A DNA stretch of 64,000 bases from assembly GCA_003339415.1 (NCBI GenBank), contig PDHQ01000135.1, positions 1 through 64,000 on the forward strand. Direction: 5' to 3'. Shown piece after piece: positions 28,966-40,800 of the stretch. Below the pieces are notes generated by a model, which saw only the letters and a list, made by a program, of their open reading frames with translations, was not told the DNA's origin and did no database searches. How positions within the stretch are numbered: position 1 is the stretch's first letter; each line of letters begins with the position of its first letter. This DNA comes from Ophiocordyceps camponoti-saundersi (nom. inval.). Its lineage: Eukaryota > Ascomycota > Sordariomycetes > Hypocreales > Ophiocordycipitaceae. The translations under genes and the position numbers were made by a program.

Positions 28966-30833
28966 TAACTTTTATATATTTTATAAATCCCGCGCTTAAA
29001 GCGACGCGGATATAAACCTCTTATTCTTATATTATAAGCGGACTTTACTCTTTCCGTTACCCCGTAGCGATAGCTTTAAGCCGCGCCTAAAGCGACTCCG
29101 GGGGGGAGGGTAATACTATATAAGTTAATTATAACCGCGAAAATTTTTTACTTAAAATATAGCTTTATTCTAAATTATAGTAAATTTAGACTTAAAAGTT
29201 TACTATACCTTTTACCTTATTAGAAGCTAAGGTAAGTATTAGTAAGATTATTTTAGGGGACGCCTTAGTTTTTATATAAATAATTATCAAATAAGTAGCG
29301 GAGTCCGAAAAGGTCCGGGGAGGCGCCCCCCCTACTCTAACTTTATTAATTAGTAATATTTCCTTAGCTATTATAGCCGCGGTTTCCTCTCTTTTTTATA
29401 ACTTTAGGGGGAGTAAAACTTCTCTAATATAAGCTATAATTATAGTTAAAATATTAGAGAAAATTATTAAAAAATAAGTTTTTAGGTAATATAAGCGCTA
29501 GCTTATAATTTACTTTAACTTTATTGCTATTTTATTTTAAGTTTAAAGCTTTAAAATAATTATAATAAATATTAATTATAGATTTTATAAGTAAGGCTAA
29601 GCTTTTATTATAAAAAAACTACTTAGCGGTAATATTATAATAATATTTTAAGATATTATTTATAAGCTTTAGTTTAATCTAAAATAGCTTTATATTATTT
29701 TCGGAGAAAAGGTATACTTAATTAGTAAAAGTTATATTTTTATTATAAAGGGGGTGCTAGCGTAAGCTTTATAATAAAGTAGGAAGAAAGCTTTTTAAAA
29801 GGAGATTAAGTTATCGAATAAAGTTTTAATAATATAACTATATACGAAAAAATATTATTTAAGAATTTAGTAAAGTTTCCTTATAATTATTATTAATAGC
29901 GTAATAAATATAAACTAAATTTATAATAAAAATATAATAATATAAGTAAAGATTTTTAACGCGGAATTTTATAAGCTAAAAGTCTAACTTTAATAATATT
30001 TTAAATATTATTAGTTTAAATATATTACTAAATATTATATAATAAAGCTATAATATAGCTAATACTCCGCCTTTTTATATATAAAGGGTAAGTTAGCTTA
30101 TTTTATAGCGTATAGAAAGAGATTATATTATTACTTTTTTTATTAAAGGACTTACCTTAGGTAAAGTTAACTTTACCTTAAAATAAGAGTAGCGTAGAAC
30201 TAGGCGAAAAATATTTATATTTCCTAACCTTAGAGATTTATAGATTAGAATTTTATATATACCGCCCCTCCTCCTTTTTTAGCGCTAACTAGAGTTTAGT
30301 AATAATTAGGGCGGAAACGCTAGAGGGCGAATATAATAGCTCCGCCTCTAACCCCCTCTCCGAACTTATCTATAGCTTTACTATAATAATTAAGCTACTT
30401 TTCGGAATTAGCTATTATAAAATTTATTATAAGCTAGTAAAATTTTTATACGTTTCTTAATTATATTAATAAAGCCTTAATCGAATAGATTATTTAAGAT
30501 ATTATAATTAAGCGCGGAGATTTAGTTTATAGCGATAATAATACCTAAGAAAATAAATAGCTATACGGACTCTATATTAAACTTAAATTATATATACTCT
30601 TATTACCGCGGACTCCGCTTTAGAGGATATATTAGCTTCCTAATTACTTATTATTACTAGACTTATCTAAGGTATAAAATACCGGGTGCGGACTTAGTCT
30701 AGCCCTAAACCGAGGTAACGCTTAAGGGGAGGGTTTTACTCCGAGTTCTCCGGTTTTTCCTACTCTTAGAATATATATAAGATAATTCTAAGCTAAATTA
30801 AGCATATTAGCGTATAAATATTATTATTATTAA
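28966..30833 (+). mobile_element. Family A repeat, copy A5 (about 1868 bp), reverse of the other copies
   Basis: It starts TAACTTTTATAT and ends with GCGTATAAA then TTA repeats, the reverse complement of A1-A4. It inserted in D1. The candidate duplicated site tagcttYtaagtta occurs at the right junction (30833 onward) and on the left, but 45 bp of TTA-repeat and other sequence separate the left copy from the element start. This copy therefore has an extra segment at its 5' side. The host also carries a tandem duplication of about 130-145 bp here (about 28795-28923 and about 30855-30985) that D2 lacks. Confidence 0.7.
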
Positions 30834-33800
30834 TAGCTTCTAAGTTAAAGTAATATAAGTATATAGTTAAGTTTACTTTAAGCTATTATAAAAATATATA
30901 TTTTTTTATATAAACTTAAAATAATTTAATATTATATAGCGTTTAAAGCTATTAAATAGCTTTTAAGTTAAAATAATATAACTTTTTTATTTTATAAAAA
31001 TAAGTTAATAAAATATCTTACTTTATAAGTGCTAACTTTTAGCGTTTTTTATAATAAGGATTTTCTTAACTTTATATTTATTAAAAGATAAGTTATAGTA
31101 AAAGAAATAAAAAAGGGGATTAAGTTAAAAGTTAGTAAGTAATTAAAATAGTAAAAAGTTACTAGTAGCACGCTTAATAAAGTTAATATAGAAAATAAAG
31201 TAAATATTAAATAGCGTATTAAAAGTAATAGTAAATAGCGTTAATATAGCTATTACCTTATACTTACTTTTAAGATAATTAAGCTTCTAAAATAAATAAT
31301 TAAATAATATATAAGTAAAATTAAGCTATATAAAGTTATTAATTTAAAACTATTCTATAAGTTAGTAAAACTTATTTAAGAAGTCTTATTACCGCTACTA
31401 AGCTTAAGCGATAAAGGCCTATATTAGTTTAATATTATTATAAAAGAAATAAGTAAACGCTATAGCTTAGCCTATTAGGGAAAAGATAAGGGCGGCCGCC
31501 TCCGCTAGCTAGTTAAGAAAGGTAATATTAAAGTTATAAAATAAGTAATTAAAATTAATATTTATTATAAATAAGTCTTAATTATTTAAAATAAGCTAGT
31601 AAATAAGTAAGTAGCGCGAGTAGTTAAATTATAAAAAGGAGATTATATAATAGAAAATAGCTTATACTTTTTATTTTATATATTTTATACTTTTATTAGT
31701 TTAGGGGTAATATATTATAAAAAATAGCTTATTAACTTTAGTAAGATAATAAAAAGTAAACTAAAAGTAGCTTATTTAATTAAAACTATAATTAAAAATT
31801 AACTTATAAAAAAAGCTATAAAATTACTATTAATATTAAATAAAGTGCTTAATATATTACTTAATATTTATAAATATTATAGCTTTAAGCTAAATATATT
31901 TTAATAAGTAATTTATAATAATTATTAGGAAATAAAGCTAAGATTTTAAGGCGGCGGGTAGCTTAGTTATAAAGTTTACGGAAAAAGTTATCTAAAACTA
32001 TTTAAAAGGAGGTAGCGGCTAAAGTAACCTTTAATAATACTAATAATTAAAATAATCTTTATAATAATAATAGTTATAAATAAAATATATTATATCTATA
32101 AATATATTATTTTAATAAAATTTATATTAAAGAAATATAAAGGTAATATTTTTATTAAAATATTTTATTATAAAGAAATTATAAGTTTATTAGATAAGTA
32201 TAATAATTAAAAGTTTTTACTTAGAAACTTAGAGATAGCTTTAGAATTATAGCTATTTATAAGTAAAGATAAAATAGTTTATAGCTTATTTATAAGTATT
32301 TATTTTTAGTAAAAACTTTTAAGCGCTTAACTAAACTACTTAGTAGCGTATATAATAAAAGGAATTAATATAAAAAGCCTCTAATTAAAAGTTTTATAAA
32401 GTTTTATTATAAAAAGGGGCTAAGGAATTTTAAAAAAAAAGTATAGCTATAAGGAATTAAAATAAGGCTAAGCTAGATTAAACTAGCTATAACTTAAAAA
32501 AATAAATAAATATAAGCTATATAATCTAACTAAAGCGCTCTTTTATCTTATAGCGATCTTATTCTTACTAAGAGAGTATATTAAGCTATAACGCCTATAT
32601 GCTAAAATAATATTAAAAGCGAAAGTTAAAAAGAGTAAGTATCTTAGCTTAACGCGCTTAATATTCTATTATAGCCTTAAATATAGTAAAATATTTTAAA
32701 GCCTTATAATTTATAAAAATAGGGAATAGCTAGGTAACTTTATATAATTTAGTAAACTACGCTTTAAAGTAAAAAATAATAGCGAGAAATTCTTTATTAT
32801 AAATTATATAATTTCGTTTTATAAGTAAAAATTTCTTAAAATAATATATAATAAGCTAAAAAATATAATCTAAGCTAAATTAGGAAAAGCACCTACTAAC
32901 TACCTTATTAAAATAGTTAGTTTTAATAATAATATTATAGTTTAAATCTTATTAGGTAAGGATAAGGTAAAGATAAATATAAATTTAAATATATTAAAAA
33001 TAAGCTAGTATTTATTAGTTTAATAAAAAAGCGCGCTATATTTTATAAGCTTAATTAAAAGGGCTATAAAGTTTAAGAAATAAAGTATAAAGTTAAGATA
33101 AAAGTTAGTAAATTTAAGAAAACTATATATACCTTAAATATAAGTTAGCGCCTCTTATTTTAAAATTATAAAAACTTTAATAAAGTTTAGCTATATTTCT
33201 TTACTAGCGTAAATAATAAACTTTAAATATTTAACCTTAAAAATAATAAAATTATATTTATTAAAGTTAAGGAAAAGCTTAGCTTAATAAAAATATAAAA
33301 ATATAATATATACTTTACGCTAATAATTAAAATAGAAACCTCTTAAATAAATAAGAATATTATTTAAATATATTATAATAAAGTTTTTTTAAAAATTATT
33401 AAAAATAATATTAATATAATATTAGAATATAATAAGTATATTTATAAAGCTAAAAAAGTAAATAAAATATTTAAATAAACTAAACTAAGTATAGAGAACT
33501 ATAAAGTATTTTTTACCCTTTATAATATAAAGTTTATAAAAGGCGGTATAAATATTAAGTTTTGTAAACTAATAAGTATTAAAAAAGCTATAAAGCGTTT
33601 TTTTAATAAGCGGAAAAAGATAATAATCTTACTTTATTACCTTATTTAAAGCGCGATAGTTAATATAAAAGCGCTACCCGCCTCTTAGTTTTTTTATAAG
33701 TAGGATAAGGCCGGCTATAAATAATAAGCTAGCGTAGATTTATCTTTTATTTATTATATAAATAATTTATTTCTAAACTTCGAAGAGATACTTATAAGGT

Positions 33801-35194
33801 ATATTATAAAGTAAGCTTTAAGGTAAAAAGGGTAAGGAACTATTAAGTTTTTAGTAAAGTTAGATATAGTAATTATAATTATTATAATAAGGGGGTAATA
33901 TACTTACTTTCTCCTTATTAAAAAAGTTAATAAAATCTAATATTTTAAAAAATAAAAAAAGGTTATAATTAAAGTAAAAATCTTAATATATAAAATATAA
34001 AAAATATCTTATAAGCTAATAGTAAGGAATTAATAACTAATACGCTATTAAAATTTATAGTAAATAAAAGCTATAAAAATAAAGCTAAGAATAGTTATAA
34101 TAAGGTAAATAACTTATTAAGATTTAAAATATAAGATAACTAATCTACTAGTAAAGTAAATTATTATTTCCTACTTATTAAAATATAATAAGATATTATT
34201 ACGCGCTATTTAAAGTAAGCTAAGAATTAAATTTTAAATAAAGCTTAAAATTATATATATTATTATAAGTAATTATTAGCTATTAATATTAGCTATAAAG
34301 TAAATAAAGTAATAGATAAATAAATATAGCTTAAAGCGTATATATTATTAATAATATATTTATATAATAATATAAATTACTTATAAGTAAAAAAAGGGAA
34401 TTTACTTAAGCTAATAGCGCTATATAAAAAATTCGCTTATAATAGCGTAATAATTATAGCTATTATCCGCTTATATAATAATAAAAAAAGTAAAATTTAT
34501 AAATATAAAAAGAAAAAAAAAGCAAGTTTATATTTTAACTAATATTTATAAAATAATTATTTAATATTTTATAAGTAATATTACTATAAGAGTCCTTACC
34601 TTATAAAAAACTTAATATAAGGGGGATTTATTTCCTTAATTTAAAATAAGGTCCTTCTCCTTTTTTATAATATTTATAAAGCGAACTAAAAAAGCTAATA
34701 AAAGAGGATTAAGCTTATACTTACGTAAGAAATAGCTAATACTACTATAGTAGAGGTAGTAGCCCTTAGCGCGCTATTTTATAATCTTATTATTACTAGC
34801 CTTAGTTACCTAATAATAAGTCTTATTACCGTAATTATTCTAGCTTTAAGAAAAGGGATTATTATATTTCCTAAGCGCGGCTAGGTGCTAGTTTAATATA
34901 CGTTAGTTATTAAAATATCTTAAAATAACTTAGAAGCGGGAAGTAAAAATATCTAGCCTTTATTTTTAAAATAAAATAACTTAATATTTATAATAATAGC
35001 GTAAATTTTAATAATAGCGATAATATACTTAATTAGGGGAATATTACGCTTTATATAATATTAGCGAAAAGCTAAGGTAAAAGTATAATAGAGGCGTATA
35101 ACTTTAATCTTATTAGCTTATTTAGTATTATTTACTAAAATAAGCTTAACTTTAAAATAAATAAAAAAGTTAAAAAAAAACTTAAAAGCGCTTT

Positions 35195-35867
35195 TATAAG
35201 TGCTTATAATAATTTTTATTCTTTATAATAAATAATAAAGGTATAAATAACTAATATAAAAATATAATAACTACTCTATAATATAATAGAGAAAATCTAG
35301 TATTTTATTATATTTATTATATAAATAAATAACTAAGGTTATTATTTTATACCTTAAAGTATTAGTATAATATATTATTACCTTCGTATATAAGGCTCCG
35401 GCCCTCTAAGGCTAAGAACAGCATAGACCTTTAAGACCTTATACGGATCCGTCACGGTTAGCGTTTCCAGACTCTACGGAAATAGGTAACACGGAAAGCC
35501 GAATATTAAACTAACTATAATACTTTCCGGACTTCCGAAAACACTCCTAAATACGTTATCTTCTGGCATACAGAATAACCCTCTCCTTAACCGGAAAGGT
35601 CACTGCGTTTATGAGAAATTAAGTATTTAGAGAAGAGGTTTTCCTGCCACTTAGTAAATAGCAATTTAATCACTCACTCTCTTCCCTACCTTCCGAATAA
35701 TTCTATTATTAACCTATTATTATAAAACTACTACTATTCTAATCCGATTTGAACGCGCTTCTATATCTAATAATCCTATTATTTAAATCTCTATTGCCAG
35801 ATAATTAATTGTCTTCCCGACCTTAAACCGATCGAAAGTGCTGTCCGACTTCTATCTAGCACTTACA
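35195..35867. mobile_element. 673-bp solo LTR with 5-bp target duplication
   Basis: The ends are TATAAGTGC (RIP-altered TGTAAGTGC) and GCACTTACA, a 9-bp inverted terminus of the TG...CA type. The perfect direct 5-mer GCTTT flanks it (35190-35194 and 35868-35872). The uninterrupted counterpart in D2 (near 62643) reads AAGC-GTCTT-ATATAAAG, confirming an insertion. The right two thirds (35390-35860) retain many TG and CA steps and higher GC, so this insertion is less mutated than its host. No matching internal region is in the window. Confidence 0.8.
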
Positions 35868-36326
35868 GCTTTATATAAAGTATTTAAGCTTTATTATAGC
35901 TATTTAGCGCTAATATAAGTTAGTAAATATAATATTAAGGTAACTTAAAAAATAGTTAAGGTTATATTTATACTTAGCACCTTACTTAAAAAATAAAGCT
36001 ACTTTAGCTTAGATTATAAAAGATAAATACTAATAAAAAAAATACTTATTAATTATAAGCGGTACTAATAAAAGCTTAGTTTACTTATAGTTTATAAGAT
36101 ATAAAAAAGCGCTATATTAGAAAAAGGTCCTTATTATTATTAAATAGTAAGCTAAGAGGTAATAGCTTATAGTAAAGTTATAACTATTATTACTTAAAAA
36201 GTTATATAAATTAGTACTATTAGCGTATAAAGCTTTAAAGCTTCGTAATAATAGCTTACTACTCTGAGAGCTAAGCGATAATAGCTTATTAAGTATTAAG
36301 GTTATTTATAATTAAAGTTATTTTAT

Positions 36327-36579
36327 TATAGAAATCTTATATTTCTTAATATTTATAAAAAGCTAATTTTATTAATATAAAATAACTTAGGTTTTAAAAT
36401 ATATATAATATATATACTTAAGGTTATAGTTTATATATAGCCCGCGCCTATTCCGCGCGCGGTGCTAACTAATTATATATACTTATATTTATATATACCC
36501 CGCGCCTATTATACGCGCGGACTTAACTAAGCACCCTTTACGTAACTTAGCTATTTAGGCGTAGCCTAAATCCCTTATA
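36327..36579. repeat. 3' terminal repeat (LTR) of D1
   Basis: It aligns with the 250-bp D LTRs at 25212, 43917, 44458 (split) and 63101, and ends CCCTTATA. Confidence 0.8.
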
Positions 36580-36584
36580 TAAAA

Positions 36585-37024
36585 GTTATTTTTATAGCTG
36601 CTTAAAGTTTTAATAGCTGCTTTTATAAACTTAATTTTAAAGATATATTATAAAAATTAAACTTTATAACTTATATATTAAGAATTTCTTATAATATAAT
36701 AATTAAAAAATAAATTTTTAAATTATTTTAAAAAGTGTATTTTAGCTTTATTTTTAATTAATTTAAAGTTAAATAATAAACTTATAAAACTTTATATATT
36801 TAATAAATATAAAATATAAGTAATAAATATTTTAATAAGACTTTATTATTTTAAATAATATTAAGTTTATATTTTATTTTTTATAATAATATATTTTAAA
36901 AGTAAAAATACTTATAATTTATTTATAAACTAATTAAATAAATATATATTTATTAAGGTATATAAGATAATTAGTTTATATAAAAGTTTTCCTAAAAAAT
37001 TATATTTTAATATATTTAATAATT
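36585..37024. other. AT-rich border between transposon nest and gene island
   Basis: About 440 bp of AT-rich sequence with stops in all frames and no recognised element. Composition changes sharply near 37025, where TG and CA steps reappear. Confidence 0.6.
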
Positions 37025-37565
37025 ATGTATATATATGCAGGGCACTTTATGCTGATGTCTTAGAGTTCGCGTAGTCATATCTCGAATCCACATATCGTTT
37101 ATAGCAATATTAGGCAGATCGTTATATGCGCTACTGACTCAGTCCCCCCCGTCTCGACTCTCTCCGTTCTGCTCCTCACATCAGCCCGCTTTTGCTCCGC
37201 ACGATTCCCGACGTCTCTGTTATACGGGCGGTAGTGACAAGGTAGAGTCGAGTTTTGGTCCTGTTCAGGACGGCATGCGTCGCCTCCTCCTCCTTCTTCT
37301 CCTGCGCGAGCGACTGCCATCCTATACACTGCCATCGCCATCATCAGACGAAGAAAAAGACCGCAGCTCTTGATTCGATTCTCAGAGCCATCACTTCCAA
37401 TACCCGATGCGGTGACGCGCTTCCGGACCCGGGTTTGCGCCGATCGCCTGTTTCGACTTGCTTTGACAGGTCTCCAGCCCCTATTTCCCATCGGGAAACC
37501 AAATTTTTTTCCTTCCTGCGTTTTCTTCCGGGAAAAGGTTCGACGAAGAGATCGGCCGTCGGATC

Positions 37566-37566
<1 letters not shown>

Positions 37567-37650
<84 letters not shown>

Positions 37651-37679
37651 CCCCCCCCCCCCCCACCCCCCCCCACCAC
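37567..37679 (+). repeat. Long poly-C tract, 81 C then C-rich
   Basis: An uninterrupted run of 81 C (37567-37647) is followed, after one T, by runs of 16 and 9 C broken by A, ending at the assembly gap. The opposite strand is poly-G, which can form G-quadruplexes. Reported length should not be trusted. Confidence 0.9.
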
Positions 37680-37689
37680 NNNNNNNNNN
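37680..37689. other. Assembly gap of 10 N
   Basis: Ten N residues directly after the poly-C tract. The gap size is probably arbitrary. Confidence 0.98.
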
Positions 37690-37768
37690 CCTTTCCCCCT
37701 TCGGTAACCCATATTTTTTTCCTTCCTTTTCTTTTTCTTTCTATCATTTGCCGCAAAGGAGCGGGCGC

Positions 37769-37769
<1 letters not shown>

Positions 37770-37801
<32 letters not shown>
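37770..37801 (+). repeat. Second poly-C run (32 C), 32 bp before the BST1 ATG
   Basis: An uninterrupted C run between GCGGGCGCT and CTTCTTCTCC. If transcribed it forms the end of the BST1 5' leader. Confidence 0.9.
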
Positions 37802-37833
37802 TTCTTCTCCCCTTTCCCCTGCCACCCATCTCC

Positions 37834-40800
37834 ATGACAGGCTGCTCGTCTGCATCGACTGAAGACGGTGACGACTTTCAGCCCCGTGTTATCAATCCAT
37901 CCGAACCAAAGCCGCGGCCGTCTCCAACTCTAATTAGCCATGTCCAAAACGGTCACGCTTCAGCCGTCTTGGCAAAGTCGTCCCCAATAGCGCCGTCTTC
38001 TTCTACAATGTCTCTCGGAAGGATTCCTGCTTCGCCCAATTCACACAGGTCCAGGCATGGCTCATGGAGTCCCCTTGTCCTTTGCGTCGCAAGCCTCGGA
38101 TTGGCTCTTCTCTTCGTCATAGTCAGGTCTCTTATGCGACACGAAGTTGAACCCAAAGGCTGCCGCATGTCTTTCATGAGCCCTTCCTATCTCCATTTCT
38201 CTGACTTCGATACGGAGCACACCCGATTTGCAACTAAATATTCGCTCTATCTCTACCGCGAGCAGGGTCTTGACGACGACAAGGCGCGTTACAATCCCCC
38301 CCCCCCCCCCTTTTTTTGTTGGGTGGGGTTTTCATGGTGCTTCAATGGTTGACACCAATTCACTGCCTAGCTACATGGCATTCCCGTTCTTTTTATCCCT
38401 GGAAACGCCGGAAGCTACAAGCAGGTCCGGCCCATCGCGGCCGAGGCTGCCAACTACTTCTACAATAGTCTGCGTCACGATGGCTTCTCAGTTCAAGCTG
38501 GCGTTCGGAATCTCGATTTCTTTACTGTCGATTTCAACGAGGACATCACAGCTTTCCACGGCCAGACGCTCCTCGATCAGGCCGAGTATCTCAATGAGGC
38601 CGTTCGTTATATTCTGTCGCTGTACTCGGACCCTCAACGAGCCGATCGTGATGGTCAAGTTCCCGATCCCACGGCCGTTGTCATCCTTGGTCACTCTATG
38701 GGCGGCGTCGTCGCCCGTGCCATGTTGATTCAGCCCAATTACCAGCCCAAGTCCATCAACTCGATTATAACCATGTCCGCGCCACATGCGCGGCCACCCG
38801 TTACCTTCGATGCCCAGATTGTACATATATATGACGCAATCAACGGCTATTGGCGGAACGCATATGCGCAGAAATGGGCAAACGATAATCCCTTGTGGCA
38901 TGTCACCCTTGTGTCCATTGCCGGCGGCAGTCTTGATACCGTTGTGCCCTCGGATTACGCCAGCCTCGAATCTCTCGTACCTGACACTCACGGCTTCACT
39001 GTCTTTACTTCAGGTATACCTACTGTTTGGACGAGCATGGATCACCAGGCAATCCTTTGGTGTGACCAATTTCGGAAGGTAGTTGCTCGTGCGCTGTACG
39101 ACATAGTCGACGTCGGCCGGGCCTCTCAGACCAAGCCTCGAGCCGCCAGAATGCGGCTCCTGAAGAGACGCCTTCTGCCTGGCATGGAGTCTGCCTCGGA
39201 GAAGATGGTCGCTTTTCGGGACGATTCTACTCTACTGACATTGGGTGACGACTCAGCTCGATTTGTCCCGACCGGAACCAGACTTGCTCTCGACAACGCC
39301 AAAGACAATTCCGTGCCCATGGCATACCTGATTCCCGTCCCGCCTCCAGGAACACCCGGTGAAAAACGCTTCACTCTCATTACCGACGCAAGCTTGGACG
39401 AAAATTTGGTCGACGGACATCTGGAAGCTTTCATCTGCAGTGTCTTTCCTCACGATCTCGACTCAGTCGGCTCTTTGTTCTCAACACACACTGATTTATC
39501 TGGCGGAAGCAGCACACCGACGCGGCTCGCCTGCAAGAACTCGGCGTTGGATAGAATCTTGTTGCCTGCACAGTCTCTAAACTCGGAAGGACAGGTACGC
39601 CCTTATACGTATCTACAATACAAACCTGAACACCTTGCGGATCATCAGTTCGTTGCCGTCGTTGTCAGGGCCTCGTCGTTTCTTCTTGCCGAGTTCAGCG
39701 ATTCGCGAGACTTCCAGAAACATTACGACACGAGTCTGGCTCGGCTTCTGACTTTAGGCCTTTCGTTCGAACTGCCCGCTGGCCGGCCGGTTGTAGTGGA
39801 TGTTGGCATACGCTCTGTGGCCTCGGCACTGCTCGCCTTCGACCTGAAAATGGACCAAGCTGTGTGTTCCAGTGGGCAAAAGCTGCCTATGCTGATGCGG
39901 CAGTATCTGGACAAGCCTTATGAGTCCAAGTATTTCATCAACGCCACACAAGTCAGCGTCAGCCTCCACGGAACAGCTCCCTTTGTGCCGCCGCCGTTGG
40001 AAGCTGCGAAACAAACCGGACTCGCCCTTCAGTTCTGGTCTGACCCAGCATGCGATTCGCCCTTGACAGTGAGGCTGAAGCTTGACGTCTGGGGCAGTCT
40101 GGGCAAGCTCTATATGCGTTACCGCACTATCCTGGCCGCCTTTCCTCTGCTAGTCGAGGCTATGGTACTCCGAAAGCAATTTGGTGTCTACGACGATACG
40201 GGCATTTTCCTCTCTTATTGTGAAGGCCTGGACCTTTCCCTCCGACGATCCGTCCCCCTGCTGTTGCTTTGCTTGACGCTGCTGCCTTCCTCCGTCGGCC
40301 TCTCCTCCGTCTTGGGGCTTTGGTGGAGGCGGCAAGGCTCGACCCAGCCGGCGGTTGGCGGTTTCCATTGGAACGAGCTGCTCATCGGGACTGAAGATTT
40401 TCTATTTTGCCTGCTGATACCGCTGATTGGTATGGTTAGCGTCGGAGTCTGCATGTTGCTACACTGCTTAATGGTCTGCTTCACTCGAGTTCTCGGCATG
40501 ATGCTTGGTGTTTTCAGCATCTCTTCTTCTCAGTTTGAGCAACGTCAGCCGTCACCATCGTCGTCATCGTCGTCGTCACCATCACTATCATCATCGTCGT
40601 TGCCCTCCACATCTGGGAGGAGAATAGTCTTCAGCGTGCTGCTTCTGCTTCTTGTGTCGACGTTTATTCCCTATCAGTTCGCCTACCTGGTAGCTTGTCT
40701 CGTCCAAGTTTTCACCGTTGCCCGGGCGCATCGGTCCGCTTTGCTCGTGTCGACGGCTAGCAACGACAACTTTTATCACTACGCACATTCAATCCTCCTC

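Larger units (their letters stand above)
25212..36579. mobile_element. Element D, copy D1: LTR-type element of about 6.8-6.9 kb carrying three insertions
   Basis: Direct terminal repeats of 250 bp (25212-25461) and 253 bp (36327-36579) begin TATAAAAG/TATAGAAA and end CTTATA, the RIP-altered form of TG...CA. Flanking 5-mers are TAAGG (25207-25211) and TAAAA (36580-36584), compatible with one duplicated site after G-to-A changes. Removing C1 (25609-27384), A5 (28966-30833) and the solo LTR (35195-35867) leaves about 6.8-6.9 kb, the same as copy D2. The interior is colinear with D2 but riddled with stops, so gag/pol type and coding strand are unknown. Confidence 0.75.
37487..37740 (+). repeat. 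Imperfect direct duplication around the poly-C tract
   Basis: The segment from about 37487 (CCATCGGGAAACC, then ATTTTTTTCCTTCC) recurs at about 37698 (CCTTCGGTAACCC, then ATTTTTTTCCTTCC). Each copy is followed by other sequence and then a long C run. The second copy lies just after the N gap, so this may be a real tandem duplication or a collapsed or mis-joined assembly of one region. Confidence 0.6.
37025..37833 (+). promoter_or_regulatory. BST1 upstream region and leader
   Basis: About 800 bp lie between the AT-rich border and the BST1 start. The first 500 bp have ordinary composition with no convincing TATA box. The leader region is dominated by C homopolymers and pyrimidine-rich stretches; CT-rich tracts just upstream of start codons are common in filamentous fungi. 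The apparent open frames here (poly-Pro and poly-Gly) are by-products of the C runs. Confidence 0.5.

Noticed and set aside
37255..37855. Open frames rich in poly-proline (plus) or poly-glycine (minus) over the C runs
   Set aside because: They arise from homopolymers and cross the N gap. They lack conserved sequence and overlap the BST1 leader.
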